Counted from the stretch's first letter, positions 8,988 to 18,401 are shown. The stretch is DNA of 64,000 nucleotides from an uncultured Bacteroides sp. (GCA_902168185.1 CABHOV010000064.1:111375-175374); one strand, 5' to 3'. Made by a program: numbers and translations. The notes: a model not told the origin generated them from the sequence alone.

Positions 8988-9032
8988 ATATAGATCTATA
9001 TACGGATAAGTACTATGCATGGCCAAGTACTA
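8988..9032. promoter_or_regulatory. Candidate PadR operator region
   Basis: A perfect palindrome ATATAGATCTATAT at 8988-9001 lies just upstream of padR. Two direct copies of AAGTACTA at 9008-9015 and 9025-9032 each contain the palindrome AGTACT, spaced 17 bp apart. The sequence is seen directly; binding by PadR is inferred from position and symmetry. Confidence 0.45.
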
Positions 9033-9113
9033 GATGGAAATTTTTAGAATATTTTTGAAATTCTCATAGAATCTTGATTTTTAGCAACTTACTTCAATTC
9101 AGAAGTTCGTATG

Positions 9114-9121
9114 TACCTTTG
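9114..9121 (+). promoter_or_regulatory. TAnnTTTG -7 box before the C25 protease gene
   Basis: TACCTTTG matches the Bacteroidota -7 consensus. No good -33 TTG lies at the usual distance. Transcription starting 5-8 bp downstream would leave too short a leader for the TTG at 9135, favouring the ATG at 9156 as the start. Confidence 0.4.
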
Positions 9122-9155
9122 CTAGGAGGCGTTATTGAAGTTGAATTCCAGTTTA

Positions 9156-12100
9156 ATGAACCGTATTTTTTCAGTTTTGCTGATTTTTTCAGCAGTCGTC
9201 CGAGCGGATGCCCAGATGGGTAACGAGTGGATTGATTTTGGCCAGTCTTATTTCAAAATCCCGGTAGGCAAAGACGGCATTTACAAACTTGACTATTCCT
9301 CCTTGCAGGCAGCCGGTTTCCCGGTTGGTTCTGTTGATCCCAAAAAGATCCAGCTTTTTCACCGGGGCATAGAGCAGGCCATATATATAGAGGGGGAAGA
9401 TGATGGACAATTCAATTCTTCGGACTTTATTGAATTCTACGGCAGGCGTAACGATGGCACACTGGACGCTGATCTTTACAAACCTTCATCGCTTCAACCT
9501 CACAAATATTACAATCTATATAGTGATACAACCAGTTATTTTCTAACAGCCGGTTCACTTTCAGGCAAACGGATGGTTTCATTCTCCGAAAACAATACAT
9601 CCGGTCTCAGCGCAGAGAGTTATCATTTTGATGAGAAGTTGTTGGTGTTTGTAAATGAGCTTTCTCAAGGTACAGACTACAACGTTGAGATGCGGTATAC
9701 ATTTTTTGATCGTGGGGAAGGATTCACGGGCTCGCAGGTAGTTCAAAACCAGGTGATCGATTATACATTTTCAAATGTTACCAATACAGTTACTTCTACA
9801 TCGCCTCCTACATTAGAGCTTTTATTGGTAGGCCGCGGCCCGATGGCGCATGCTGCCGAAATATATGCAGGTGCCGGTCAACGATTAATCGGAACGGTAA
9901 ACTTCTCTGGTTATGATGCCTATACCTATATACGAGATTTAGCGTGGAGTGATGTAGCAACCGATGGTACATTGCCCATTCGTATTAAGGTGATTGGTTC
10001 TGGAGGAACGGACCGCCTCAGCACATCCTATATGAAACTGCGTTATGCGCAACAGACGACTGCATCATCGTTAAGCGAAAAGGTATTTAACCTTGCTGCG
10101 AACGTGGCTGGGAAATCATATATAGAGATACAAAGTCCTTCAGCGGGTCTTCGTCTTTTTGACGTAACTGATCCATCATCCGTAGTGAAGATTGGCACGA
10201 CTTCCTCATCAACATTAAATGCTGTTGTTCCATCAACTAATATATCTCGTAAAATCTTTTCAACGGCTGCTACTTTGTCGGCTAAAATAAAACCGGTAAA
10301 ATTCAGACCGATTAACCCCCACGATTACAATTATGTTATCATCAGTCACCCGATGTTACGAACAGCAGCTGGTGGCTATAGCGACCCGGTAAAGGCATAT
10401 GCTGACTATAGAGCTTCAGCTGCTGGTGGTAACTACGATACGTTGGTGGTGAACATTGGACAACTTTATGATCAGTTCAATTACGGAGAAATTTCATCGC
10501 GTGCGATTTACAAATTCATGCAGTACCTGGCTGCTACAAGCTTGCCACGCTATCTTTTCATTATAGGAAAAGGACTTGACTATGGAGGTCGATATCATCG
10601 TAATCCTACTGCTGCTGGTTATGCAACCTATAAAGATCTCGTTCCTGCTGCAGGGCATCCTGGTTCGGACGCATACTATACCGCAGGTTTATCGGGCACA
10701 ACGGATGAACCAGCCGTTCCAACAGGGCGCATAACAGCAACGAATGCTGCTCAGGTTGCTGCTTACTTAAACAAAGTAATTGAAACAGAGGCCAAACCCT
10801 TTGATGACCTACGAAGAAAAAATGTTCTCCACCTAAGTGGCGGAATTGAAGAGGGTGAGCCTGAATTGTTCCGTTCGTTTCTTGAAGACTACGCCACTAT
10901 AGCAACAAGTTATCATCTGGGAGGAAAAGTATCCGCCATTGCCAAACGCTCTACAGATATAGAGCTAATCAACATTGCCGAAGAAGTTAATAAAGGATTA
11001 AACCTGATTACATTTTTTGGTCACGCATCAGCCACAACACTGGATTTTGATATAGGGTATGTTACCGATCCGGTGATGGGCTATAACAATCCCAATAAAT
11101 ATCCGATGTTGATTATGAATGGATGTAGTGCCGGTGCATTCTTTTCGAATAAGATACTATTTGGTGAAGACTGGGTGTTGGCAGCAAACAAAGGAGCGAC
11201 TGCATTTATAGCGCATAGTGCTTATGGCTTTGTATCCAACCTCAGAATATACTCTGAAATGTTTTATAAAGTAGGGTTTGGTGACTCCGTGTTTATCCAT
11301 AAAGGTATAGGTGATATTCATAAAGAAACTGCCAGACGGCACATTCTTCAAACGGGTTCATCGCTTGCCAATACATCACAGGTTCAGCAGATGATGTTGT
11401 TGGGCGACCCTGCTGTTCCATTGTTTGGAGCTAGCAAGCCTGATCTGGAAATAAAAGATGATAATATATACCTTGAATCTTTTGATGGAGGAGAGGTTAC
11501 AGCTTTAACAGATTCATTTTCGTTGAAGATTATTGTACGCAACTTCGGTCAGGCGAAAAAAGATACTATGCGCATCGAAGTTAAGCGCTACCTCAATGAT
11601 AACTCAGTAATAGTATATGATTCACTATATCCTTCTACGCTTTACAGTGATACGTTAACATTTGTGGTGCGAAAAGGTCGTGAAGATGGTTCCGGCAACA
11701 ACCGTTTTGAAATTACATTGGACCCGGATGGAGTGATTGCCGAACTCAGTGAAACCAATAACACGGCCTCGTTTACATTGCCAATAGCGTTGAATGGAAC
11801 CAAGAATCTTTTCCCTTCTAATTTTTCTATAGTTCACACTAAAGATCTTGGACTGTCATTTCAAACATCGGATCTTCTCTCGAGTGAACGGGAATTTATA
11901 GTGGAACTGGATACTGTAAATACATTTGACAGTCAGTTTAAAAAAACATTTACTATAAAAGGTACAGTGCTGGGCCGCCAGACGATTGCCCTGATAGAAG
12001 CTGATACACTTGCCTATTATTGGAGAACCAAACTATCACAGCCCCTTGCAGGAGAAAGTGATGCATGGACGTCAAGCACGTTTACCTATATAGACAACGG

Positions 12101-14078
12101 GCCGGAAGGTTGGGCCCAGGTGCATTTTCCCCAATACCTTACGAATACAACGGAAGGACTAGTGCAAGATGCAACATTACGGAAGTTGAATTTTAAAGAA
12201 ACGGTAACATCACTTGATATTAAAATCTTCGGTTCCGCTTATGGTGCTACATACCTGGACTATAGTTATAAGATTGGCGGAGCAGAGTATAATCTATACA
12301 GGCAAGGCTATGTATGTCGCAGTAACACTATTAACCTGATTGCGTTTGATAAACGTTCAACGTCTCCTTATATAGGCATTCCATTTAAATGGTATAATAG
12401 CGGCTTGCGCTCCTGTGGACGTTCGCCTTGGGTGATCAATAGCTTTTATTATACCGAGATGATCACGAATAATAATGACGACATCCGAACTTATGTAGAT
12501 AACATTGCTGAGGGAGATTCTGTAGTGTTATTTAATCTTGGAGATGCGTACTATCAAAACTGGCCCGCTGCTGCTAAAACAAAGCTGGGTGAACTCGGTA
12601 TATCAGTAGCGCAAATTGATGCGCTTGTTCCTGGTGAACCTGTGGTGATCTTTGGTAAAAAAGGCACTGCCCCTGGAACAGCAAAGTTTATCAGAACCTC
12701 AGGTACTCCTGCCAATAAGCAAGTACTAACTGTAAGCGGAACAATCACGGGAGGGTATAGCTCCGGTACCATGGAATCTAAATTGATCGGCCCCGCAAAA
12801 GAATGGGAATCCTTCCTTGCCAATACAAGGAACGTAGAGTCGCAGGACGCCATGAGTTTCGATATACTGGGGATAAAACTGAATGGAGACGAAGAAATTA
12901 TATACCAGGATATTGTCGATGACCTTGATTTGTCGTCTATCGATGCTGGTATATATCCTTACCTTAAACTTGTTTATAAGACGGGGGATAATATAAACCT
13001 GACTCCTGCTCAACTCGAGAAATGGCTGGTGCTATATACGCCAGTGCCCGAAGGTTTACTGGTCTTTAAAAACAATTATGAACCCCAAACTATATCTGAA
13101 GGCGAAGTATGGGAAGGTAACTATGGATTTATCAACATCAGTGATAAAGAATTTTCTGATTCGCTTTCTGTACGATATGAGTTGTTTAATAAAGATCAAC
13201 GCGTATCTCAGTTGGAGTATATAAAGATAAAGCCTCCTGCACCTGGAGATACTTCAAACTTTAGTCTGAACATCCCTACATCAGGCATGGTTGGCTTCAA
13301 TGACGTTACCGTATTTGTTAATCCGCAGATTGAGCCGGAACAATACTATGACAACAACGTATTGTCGCTTACGGATTATCTGAAGGTAACGCTGGATGAG
13401 TTTGCCCCCGTATTGGATGTTACCATTGATGATCGTCATGTAGTGAACGGAGACTTTGTATCCAGCAATCCATTTATCTTGGTTCGTGTATGGGATGAAA
13501 ACAAAAAGAACTTCAAACACGATCTGGAAGGAATGAAGGTATATCTTACGTATCCATGCGAAGAAGAGAACTGTAGTCCAACACCTATCGACTTGACGAG
13601 TGCCGAAGTCATATGGTATCCGGCAACCGAAACCTCCGATTTTAGAATTGAGTTCAAGCCAACAAATCTGCCGGAAGGTAAATATACTTTGCGCGTGGAG
13701 GCATCGGATGCACGCAATAATAGTAGTGGTGCTGACCCCTATCTTATTGACTTTGTAGTGAGTAAGGAAACTTCTATTACAGTTTCTGAGCCTTACCCGA
13801 ATCCTTCTTCCTCTGAGTTTTATTTCAGAATCATTATGAGTGGAGAATCTTTGCCAGAGAATTTTAACCTTGAGTTAGTGGATGTAAACGGCAAACTGCT
13901 CCACACTTTCTCACAGGATGATATTGCTGATTTTCATATCGGTGTAAATAGCCTCAAGTGGGATGGCACTGATTTAAATGGCAACACAATGCCGGATGGA
14001 GTATATATATATAAGCTGCAGCTTAATCTGAATGGAAGTCAGATAACAAGAGAAGGCAAACTTGTACTGTTAAAATAA
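9156..14078 (+). CDS. Giant C25-family (gingipain/PorU-like) protein with T9SS sorting domain
   Basis: A secreted protein of 1640 residues from the ATG at 9156; a TTG at 9135 with an AGGAGG ahead of it would add seven. It has a signal peptide (MNRIFSVLLIFSAVVRADAQ), then an N-terminal region, then a peptidase C25 domain with the expected catalytic dyad: His623 in FFGHASATT and Cys657 in MNGCSAGAF. A CARDB-like domain follows (PDLEIKDDNIYL... ending ELSETNN), then about 600 residues of beta domains. The end is a T9SS sorting domain (YPNPSSSEFYF, WDGTDLNGN, DGVYIYKL, final KLVLLK). It resembles the second, larger PorU-type sortase homologue (PorU2) of Bacteroidota more than a digestive gingipain. 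Substrate or sortase role unproven. Confidence 0.8.
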   Translation: MNRIFSVLLIFSAVVRADAQMGNEWIDFGQSYFKIPVGKDGIYKLDYSSLQAAGFPVGSVDPKKIQLFHRGIEQAIYIEGEDDGQFNSSDFIEFYGRRNDGTLDADLYKPSSLQPHKYYNLYSDTTSYFLTAGSLSGKRMVSFSENNTSGLSAESYHFDEKLLVFVNELSQGTDYNVEMRYTFFDRGEGFTGSQVVQNQVIDYTFSNVTNTVTSTSPPTLELLLVGRGPMAHAAEIYAGAGQRLIGTVNFSGYDAYTYIRDLAWSDVATDGTLPIRIKVIGSGGTDRLSTSYMKLRYAQQTTASSLSEKVFNLAANVAGKSYIEIQSPSAGLRLFDVTDPSSVVKIGTTSSSTLNAVVPSTNISRKIFSTAATLSAKIKPVKFRPINPHDYNYVIISHPMLRTAAGGYSDPVKAYADYRASAAGGNYDTLVVNIGQLYDQFNYGEISSRAIYKFMQYLAATSLPRYLFIIGKGLDYGGRYHRNPTAAGYATYKDLVPAAGHPGSDAYYTAGLSGTTDEPAVPTGRITATNAAQVAAYLNKVIETEAKPFDDLRRKNVLHLSGGIEEGEPELFRSFLEDYATIATSYHLGGKVSAIAKRSTDIELINIAEEVNKGLNLITFFGHASATTLDFDIGYVTDPVMGYNNPNKYPMLIMNGCSAGAFFSNKILFGEDWVLAANKGATAFIAHSAYGFVSNLRIYSEMFYKVGFGDSVFIHKGIGDIHKETARRHILQTGSSLANTSQVQQMMLLGDPAVPLFGASKPDLEIKDDNIYLESFDGGEVTALTDSFSLKIIVRNFGQAKKDTMRIEVKRYLNDNSVIVYDSLYPSTLYSDTLTFVVRKGREDGSGNNRFEITLDPDGVIAELSETNNTASFTLPIALNGTKNLFPSNFSIVHTKDLGLSFQTSDLLSSEREFIVELDTVNTFDSQFKKTFTIKGTVLGRQTIALIEADTLAYYWRTKLSQPLAGESDAWTSSTFTYIDNGPEGWAQVHFPQYLTNTTEGLVQDATLRKLNFKETVTSLDIKIFGSAYGATYLDYSYKIGGAEYNLYRQGYVCRSNTINLIAFDKRSTSPYIGIPFKWYNSGLRSCGRSPWVINSFYYTEMITNNNDDIRTYVDNIAEGDSVVLFNLGDAYYQNWPAAAKTKLGELGISVAQIDALVPGEPVVIFGKKGTAPGTAKFIRTSGTPANKQVLTVSGTITGGYSSGTMESKLIGPAKEWESFLANTRNVESQDAMSFDILGIKLNGDEEIIYQDIVDDLDLSSIDAGIYPYLKLVYKTGDNINLTPAQLEKWLVLYTPVPEGLLVFKNNYEPQTISEGEVWEGNYGFINISDKEFSDSLSVRYELFNKDQRVSQLEYIKIKPPAPGDTSNFSLNIPTSGMVGFNDVTVFVNPQIEPEQYYDNNVLSLTDYLKVTLDEFAPVLDVTIDDRHVVNGDFVSSNPFILVRVWDENKKNFKHDLEGMKVYLTYPCEEENCSPTPIDLTSAEVIWYPATETSDFRIEFKPTNLPEGKYTLRVEASDARNNSSGADPYLIDFVVSKETSITVSEPYPNPSSSEFYFRIIMSGESLPENFNLELVDVNGKLLHTFSQDDIADFHIGVNSLKWDGTDLNGNTMPDGVYIYKLQLNLNGSQITREGKLVLLK

Positions 14079-14128
14079 GCTATAGATAGCTGCTTTCGAA
14101 TACTAATAATATCTCAACAAAGTAGTAA

Positions 14129-14737
14129 TTACTCTTCTGATACCATTTGGAACATTGGCCGTTTTTCAAGTGGCATATGAGCATCGATATCCTTTATGTC
14201 CGCCTGATTTTTTTCAAGAAAGCGATTGTAAGAAGCAACGACGATGTCGTACTCTTCACGATAATTATTAACACGTTGGTCAGCCTGCTGAATTTCTTCT
14301 GCAAGCTTTTGAAGCGTTGTATTGTAATTGAATTCAGTTTGGGATTGCGCCAATGAAAGAAGTTCACTTACAAGTGAATTGGAAGCAAAGTCATATTCTT
14401 CAACAACATCACTATTGGCCATGGTTTTCTGCGTATAGCGTAACCGCAGCAATTGGTCGAGGCGTTGTTCGTATACCGCAAGCTCTTCGCTTCGTTCAGG
14501 AGACGATATCATCAACTCGTGAATGAGGTTATGCATAGCTTTGATTTTCTGGTTGTCATCATAGATCATAACATTCCACGCCTGCAGCATACTGTCTTGT
14601 AGGCCAAGATAGCAGTCCGTAAGCGAGTCCAGTCGCGTAAATGTTGTTGTCTGCTCCTGCGCGACTTTTTTATCGCCACAGTTCCAAAACACAAAAGCAC
14701 AACTGGTAATAACCACACCAGATAACAAAGTTCTCAT
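14129..14737 (-). CDS. LemA-like lipoprotein
   Basis: A 202-residue helical envelope protein. The N terminus (MRTLLSGVVITSCAFVFWNC) looks like a lipoprotein signal with Cys20 as the lipid site, although FWNC is a poor lipobox. The rest is predicted coiled helix (repeated L/E/Q/Y heptads). The C-terminal stretch NNYREEYDIVVASYNRFLEK followed by P-L-E-K-R-P-M-F resembles the last helix and tail of LemA proteins (YN-x-x-V-x-x-YN ... F). The LemA link is a weak similarity seen by eye. It is monocistronic on the minus strand, downstream of paaD. Confidence 0.55.
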   Translation of the reverse strand: MRTLLSGVVITSCAFVFWNCGDKKVAQEQTTTFTRLDSLTDCYLGLQDSMLQAWNVMIYDDNQKIKAMHNLIHELMISSPERSEELAVYEQRLDQLLRLRYTQKTMANSDVVEEYDFASNSLVSELLSLAQSQTEFNYNTTLQKLAEEIQQADQRVNNYREEYDIVVASYNRFLEKNQADIKDIDAHMPLEKRPMFQMVSEE

Positions 14738-14903
14738 ACTAGCTTATAATCTAAAAAGGCTCCAAGTGACCAATACGGTATAAAGAAATAAAATGTTCCT
14801 CTGATTCTCAGCATTTTATGGGATGAGTATGTTTTGAGAACCAATTTCATATTTCAGTTTGCAATAGAAGAATCCATCAATTGAATAAAAATAGCACAAC
14901 GAT

Positions 14904-15392
14904 TCAGTGTATAGGTTTAAATTGTTCGAAGGCTTCTTTACAGGTATGGCAGTAGTGGATCGAACGGCAGAGGGTGGGGCCGAACGTGTTTCTTAATTCT
15001 GTGTTAGTGTCATTGCATCGTGGGCAGGCTACATGTTCCAGTAAATCTATATCCTGAAAGATTCCTGCGGAAGGAGGAGGAGCCAGTCCGAATTTTTTCA
15101 GAGCCTGTTTCCCTTTCTCAGAGATCTTATCAGATGACCATGGTTGCCGAAACGACACTGTAATGGCAACCTCGTGAATACCTCTCGCCTGTAGCGTCTC
15201 CGTTATTTCACGTTGCATTAAATCCAGCGCAGGGCAACCAACGAAGGTTGGCGTCATTTCGATTTTTACAGTTTCCCCAGCTATAGCTATAGATGTGATT
15301 ACTCCAAGATCTACCAATGATAGAACTGGTATTTCCGGATCTTTGACTTCTTCAAGCCATTGGTAAATCTCATCCACTGTAAATGACGACAT
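14904..15392 (-). CDS. paaD: 1,2-phenylacetyl-CoA epoxidase subunit PaaD
   Basis: PaaD is a MIP18/DUF59-type factor thought to help mature the iron or Fe-S centres of the phenylacetyl-CoA epoxidase. The 162-residue product has a DUF59 domain at residues 1-85 (VKDPEIPVLSLVDLGVI; TPTFVGCPALDLMQ) and a C-terminal zinc-ribbon-like segment with two cysteine pairs (CPRC...CHTC) and the family ending EAFEQFKPI. It is the last gene of a hemA-dinB-paaD run, 25 bp after the DinB-like gene. It lies more than 12 kb from paaA and paaB, whereas in most genomes it adjoins them. Confidence 0.9.
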   Translation of the reverse strand: MSSFTVDEIYQWLEEVKDPEIPVLSLVDLGVITSIAIAGETVKIEMTPTFVGCPALDLMQREITETLQARGIHEVAITVSFRQPWSSDKISEKGKQALKKFGLAPPPSAGIFQDIDLLEHVACPRCNDTNTELRNTFGPTLCRSIHYCHTCKEAFEQFKPIH

Positions 15393-15417
15393 GCTATAAA
15401 GCTACGAATAGATCGCG

Positions 15418-15873
15418 TTAAAATGAACCGGGAATGATCTGGTTCAAATGGTGCTTCAGATGCCTCACGTAATCAACGGCCAACCATTCGAGTGAATGAA
15501 GTTCAGCTATATCGCGGCCGGTGTTACATTCCTGCGTGTATTTATCTTCGGGCATTGAAAGTAGAACAGCGCATATGCGCTCATTCATAAGTCTCCAAAG
15601 TATAATTACGTCTTCTTTTTTCGAAGCCTGGTAATTGTTTACAGCTACCCAGAAATTTTGATCGTATAAAATTTGAGGAGGTATACTTTCGTATTGGCCA
15701 CAAATGAATCTGCGCAGGTTATTGTGCCCCGAGTCGATCAGGTGGCCCAGCACTTCTTTCTTACTCCATTTATGAGGTAACGGTTTCGCTGAGAATTCAG
15801 CATCAGGAATATGGGTTAATCGATCAGCAAAAAGATTAACGATTTGCTGGAGCTCAAGTGCTACAGTTTTCAT
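15418..15873 (-). CDS. DinB-family protein
   Basis: A 151-residue DinB/YfiT-type four-helix protein. Metal-ligand histidines are visible in GHLIDSGHNN (residues about 44-53) and in VRHLKHHLNQI near the end, the usual three-His arrangement. DinB-like proteins include bacillithiol and mycothiol transferases and metal-dependent hydrolases; no specific substrate can be assigned. It lies between hemA (44-bp gap) and paaD (25-bp gap) in the same direction, so the three are probably co-transcribed. Confidence 0.85.
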   Translation of the reverse strand: MKTVALELQQIVNLFADRLTHIPDAEFSAKPLPHKWSKKEVLGHLIDSGHNNLRRFICGQYESIPPQILYDQNFWVAVNNYQASKKEDVIILWRLMNERICAVLLSMPEDKYTQECNTGRDIAELHSLEWLAVDYVRHLKHHLNQIIPGSF

Positions 15874-15917
15874 AATGATAGAAGAAAAGCCTGTCGGCTT
15901 GTTGATTTTAACTGGAG

Positions 15918-17177
15918 CTACTTTTTCTCCGATACCTTTTCAAGGTTGAAGAGTTCGTGGAGCATTTCTGTAAGAGATTCTGCATCGCCACGTTTACAAG
16001 CCGCCTTTAGTTGAAGCACCGGGTACTTCAATATTTTCTGCATCAGCGATCGGCTCATTTCATCAAGCTTTTCAGCTTCTTCCGGTTTCGAATTCTTTAG
16101 AAAACGAGCCAGTTCTTCCTGACGGATTTTCTCAAGTGTATTTTTTAGCTTTTGAATAGTAGGAGAGACTACCATTTCTTTCGACCAGTCTTCAAACTCA
16201 CCTATAGTCTCGCGAATGATCGCTTGAATTCTAGGGATAGCCGCTTTCCGTTTTTCTACTGCTTCATTTGTTTTCTCCTGGATGTCATCGAGGTTATAAA
16301 CAATGGCACCTGGAATTTCCTCAATTGATGCTTCGATGCTGCGAGGCATGGAAAGGTCGATGAAGAATTTATGCGAAAAGATTTTGATGTCGTTTAAAAG
16401 ATCGCGGTTGATCAACGGCTCATTTCCTGAAACAGAACTGATTACAACGTCCGCTTTTTGTATTTCTTCTTTCAGATTTTCAACGCCGCTAAATTTGAAT
16501 CCACATTTCTGTGCAAGCTTTTCAGCTTTGTCAAGTGTACGATTCAGAATCGTGACATTTTGAAGACGCGTATTTACAAGATTCAGACAAACATCCTGAC
16601 CGATCTCACCTACACCTACCACTAAAATTTTTGGTTCACGAATGCCTGCGGTCAGGTCATCAGCCATTTCCTTGGCAGCGTATGAAATGGAAGCAGCTCC
16701 ATCGCGGAAGGAAGTTTCCTGAACAACACGTTTGTTTACAAAGAAAATGGTGTGCATCAATCTGTGGAGGAAAGGTCCCGCCATATTTTCATCTGCACTC
16801 CACTGATAAGCATTTTTTACCTGTCCGGAAATCTGGAGATCACCAATAACCTGCGCATCCAGTCCAATAGCCACTTCAAACAAATGATTTATAGCACTTA
16901 AACCTGTTAAGGTGGTGAAGTGCTGCTCAAATCCTTGTTCGATATTTTTTACAAAAGAAAGACCTCTGAAAATTTCGGTAGCATAATCCTGCTCCGATAC
17001 GTAATAAATCTCCGTACGATTACAAGTGGACACTATCAGAACATCTGTGGCCTGAGTGTAGTCGCGGATAAAATTCAATAATAACTTAACTGCTGACTCA
17101 GTAAGAGATACCTGCTCACGGACCGCCACGGGCGCGGTTTTATAGGTTAGAACGAGTGCTTTTAGATTCTGTGTCAT
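15918..17177 (-). CDS. hemA: Glutamyl-tRNA reductase
   Basis: HemA reduces glutamyl-tRNA(Glu) to glutamate-1-semialdehyde, the first committed step of tetrapyrrole synthesis by the C5 pathway. The 419-residue length is typical. The catalytic motif is complete, with Cys52 in STCNRTEIYYV. The NADPH-binding loop VVGVGEIGQDV follows at about 186-196, then a C-terminal helical dimer domain. It starts a run with dinB and paaD. A -7 box (TACCTTTG on the minus strand) lies 11 bp upstream of the ATG. A haemoglobin gene lies 149 bp upstream in the same direction. Confidence 0.97.
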   Translation of the reverse strand: MTQNLKALVLTYKTAPVAVREQVSLTESAVKLLLNFIRDYTQATDVLIVSTCNRTEIYYVSEQDYATEIFRGLSFVKNIEQGFEQHFTTLTGLSAINHLFEVAIGLDAQVIGDLQISGQVKNAYQWSADENMAGPFLHRLMHTIFFVNKRVVQETSFRDGAASISYAAKEMADDLTAGIREPKILVVGVGEIGQDVCLNLVNTRLQNVTILNRTLDKAEKLAQKCGFKFSGVENLKEEIQKADVVISSVSGNEPLINRDLLNDIKIFSHKFFIDLSMPRSIEASIEEIPGAIVYNLDDIQEKTNEAVEKRKAAIPRIQAIIRETIGEFEDWSKEMVVSPTIQKLKNTLEKIRQEELARFLKNSKPEEAEKLDEMSRSLMQKILKYPVLQLKAACKRGDAESLTEMLHELFNLEKVSEKK

Positions 17178-17187
17178 TTTCGAGTTG

Positions 17188-17195
17188 CAAAGGTA
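17188..17195 (-). promoter_or_regulatory. TAnnTTTG -7 box before hemA
   Basis: The minus strand reads TACCTTTG, an exact match to the Bacteroidota -7 consensus, 11 bp upstream of the hemA ATG. A TTG lies upstream at a shorter spacing (16 bp) than the usual 19-20. Confidence 0.45.
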
Positions 17196-17325
17196 AAACC
17201 AGAATGAAAATCAATCATGATAAATGTCAGTAGATATATAATTTAGAATTAATATAAATAGTTCGCGTGAGCAATCGCTCCTCCTGTTACGGAGAAGCGA
17301 TTTTAAAGTTGATCATCATTCCAGA

Positions 17326-17796
17326 TTATTTTCCAACGATATCGGATTGCATCGGACCAAGGATTGCCAACAAATCATTTTTTTCTTGGGCGGGTACACT
17401 AAACTTGTCAAGCGCAGCAACGAGATCGCCAACCAACGCATTGAATTCATCCTGCGTTATACCCATGCCGGCATGAGCCGCAGCCATTGTCTTTCCTTTG
17501 TATTGACAAGGACCACCTGAGCCTGCGCAGATCTGGTCGATGAGGTTGTTACGAAGCAATTGCAGTCTGGAAGAATTTGCAACCGTAGCTTCGAACCGGG
17601 CATTGATTTTACTATCCGCGGCAACATTCGCTAAAAACTGATCGGTAACAGCGGAGATCGCATCAATGCCACCAAGGCGAGTATACAAGGTTGTATCTTC
17701 CTTCATTTCATCATCGTCATCACTGCAGCTTACAGCAAAGGCAAGTGTGAGAATAGTAAACACTACAGCAACATTTTTAAACAGTTTGGTTTTCAT
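17326..17796 (-). CDS. Lipoprotein group 1 truncated haemoglobin
   Basis: A 156-residue truncated haemoglobin exported as a lipoprotein. The signal peptide ends in the lipobox FAVSC with Cys24, followed by an acidic stretch (SDDDDE). The globin domain starts LYTRLGGIDAISAV, the classic group 1 opening. The probable proximal haem ligand is His108 in AAAHAGMGIT. Group 1 truncated haemoglobins bind O2 or NO and are usually cytoplasmic, so the lipoprotein signal places this one in the envelope. It is followed by hemA and preceded 32 bp upstream by a small membrane protein, suggesting an operon. Confidence 0.9.
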   Translation of the reverse strand: MKTKLFKNVAVVFTILTLAFAVSCSDDDDEMKEDTTLYTRLGGIDAISAVTDQFLANVAADSKINARFEATVANSSRLQLLRNNLIDQICAGSGGPCQYKGKTMAAAHAGMGITQDEFNALVGDLVAALDKFSVPAQEKNDLLAILGPMQSDIVGK

Positions 17797-17828
17797 AAAT
17801 ACATTGGGATTTAAAATTGAGAAATGTT

Positions 17829-18230
17829 TTATCGGGTACGTAAATCAAGCATCGATACAAATTGCTGAACCGATGCATTCACCTGGTGAACAGGACAACC
17901 ACCAACGGCAGCGAGCTCTCTTTTTTCTGTATTGCATTGCGTTGAGAGCAATGCGTTCAGCGTAGCTTCATCTACTTCATCGGGATAATAAATGACAGAG
18001 GCAATTGTGCCTTCCGGATTGATAGAGCAAGCCGTAACGCCTGGGCTACTGCTTATTTTTTCGGTCAGCGAAACACGACTCTTATCACTTAAGCTTCCGC
18101 TTAAATTGAAAGAAACTAACTGTACATGTTTTAGTCGCTCGGTAACAGACAGGTGCCGAAGGTTGGCGTACAGAATCAATGCTATAAATGCCACAGCAAG
18201 GATGGCCGAAGTAATTCGGAGAGTTTTCAT
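17829..18230 (-). CDS. Small membrane-anchored protein with HMA-like domain
   Basis: A protein of about 133 residues from the ATG at 18230; a longer frame from 18281 lacks a good start. An N-terminal membrane anchor (MKTLRITSAILAVAFIALIL) leads to one alpha/beta domain with a heavy-metal-associated pattern (VQLVSFNLSG, then VSLTEKISSSPGVTACSI, then VIYYPDEVDEATLNALL). The usual CxxC metal motif is missing; single cysteines appear in TACS, TQCN and GGCPVHQ. It is probably co-transcribed with the lipoprotein haemoglobin 32 bp downstream, so a joint envelope role in haem, metal or NO handling is possible. Function not established. Confidence 0.6.
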   Translation of the reverse strand: MKTLRITSAILAVAFIALILYANLRHLSVTERLKHVQLVSFNLSGSLSDKSRVSLTEKISSSPGVTACSINPEGTIASVIYYPDEVDEATLNALLSTQCNTEKRELAAVGGCPVHQVNASVQQFVSMLDLRTR

Positions 18231-18401
18231 AAAGTATTTTTTTATACTGATGACTTTTTTATACCTGACAACAAAGAGCAATGCGCATTACCGGTTCAGG
18301 CGTTTGCATTTACATACGAAGTGAGTGGTGCAATTGGATTTCGAAAAAAATCCCGTTATTGAAGAATTCTTTTACAGTTGTAGATAATTACAGTATAGTT
18401 T

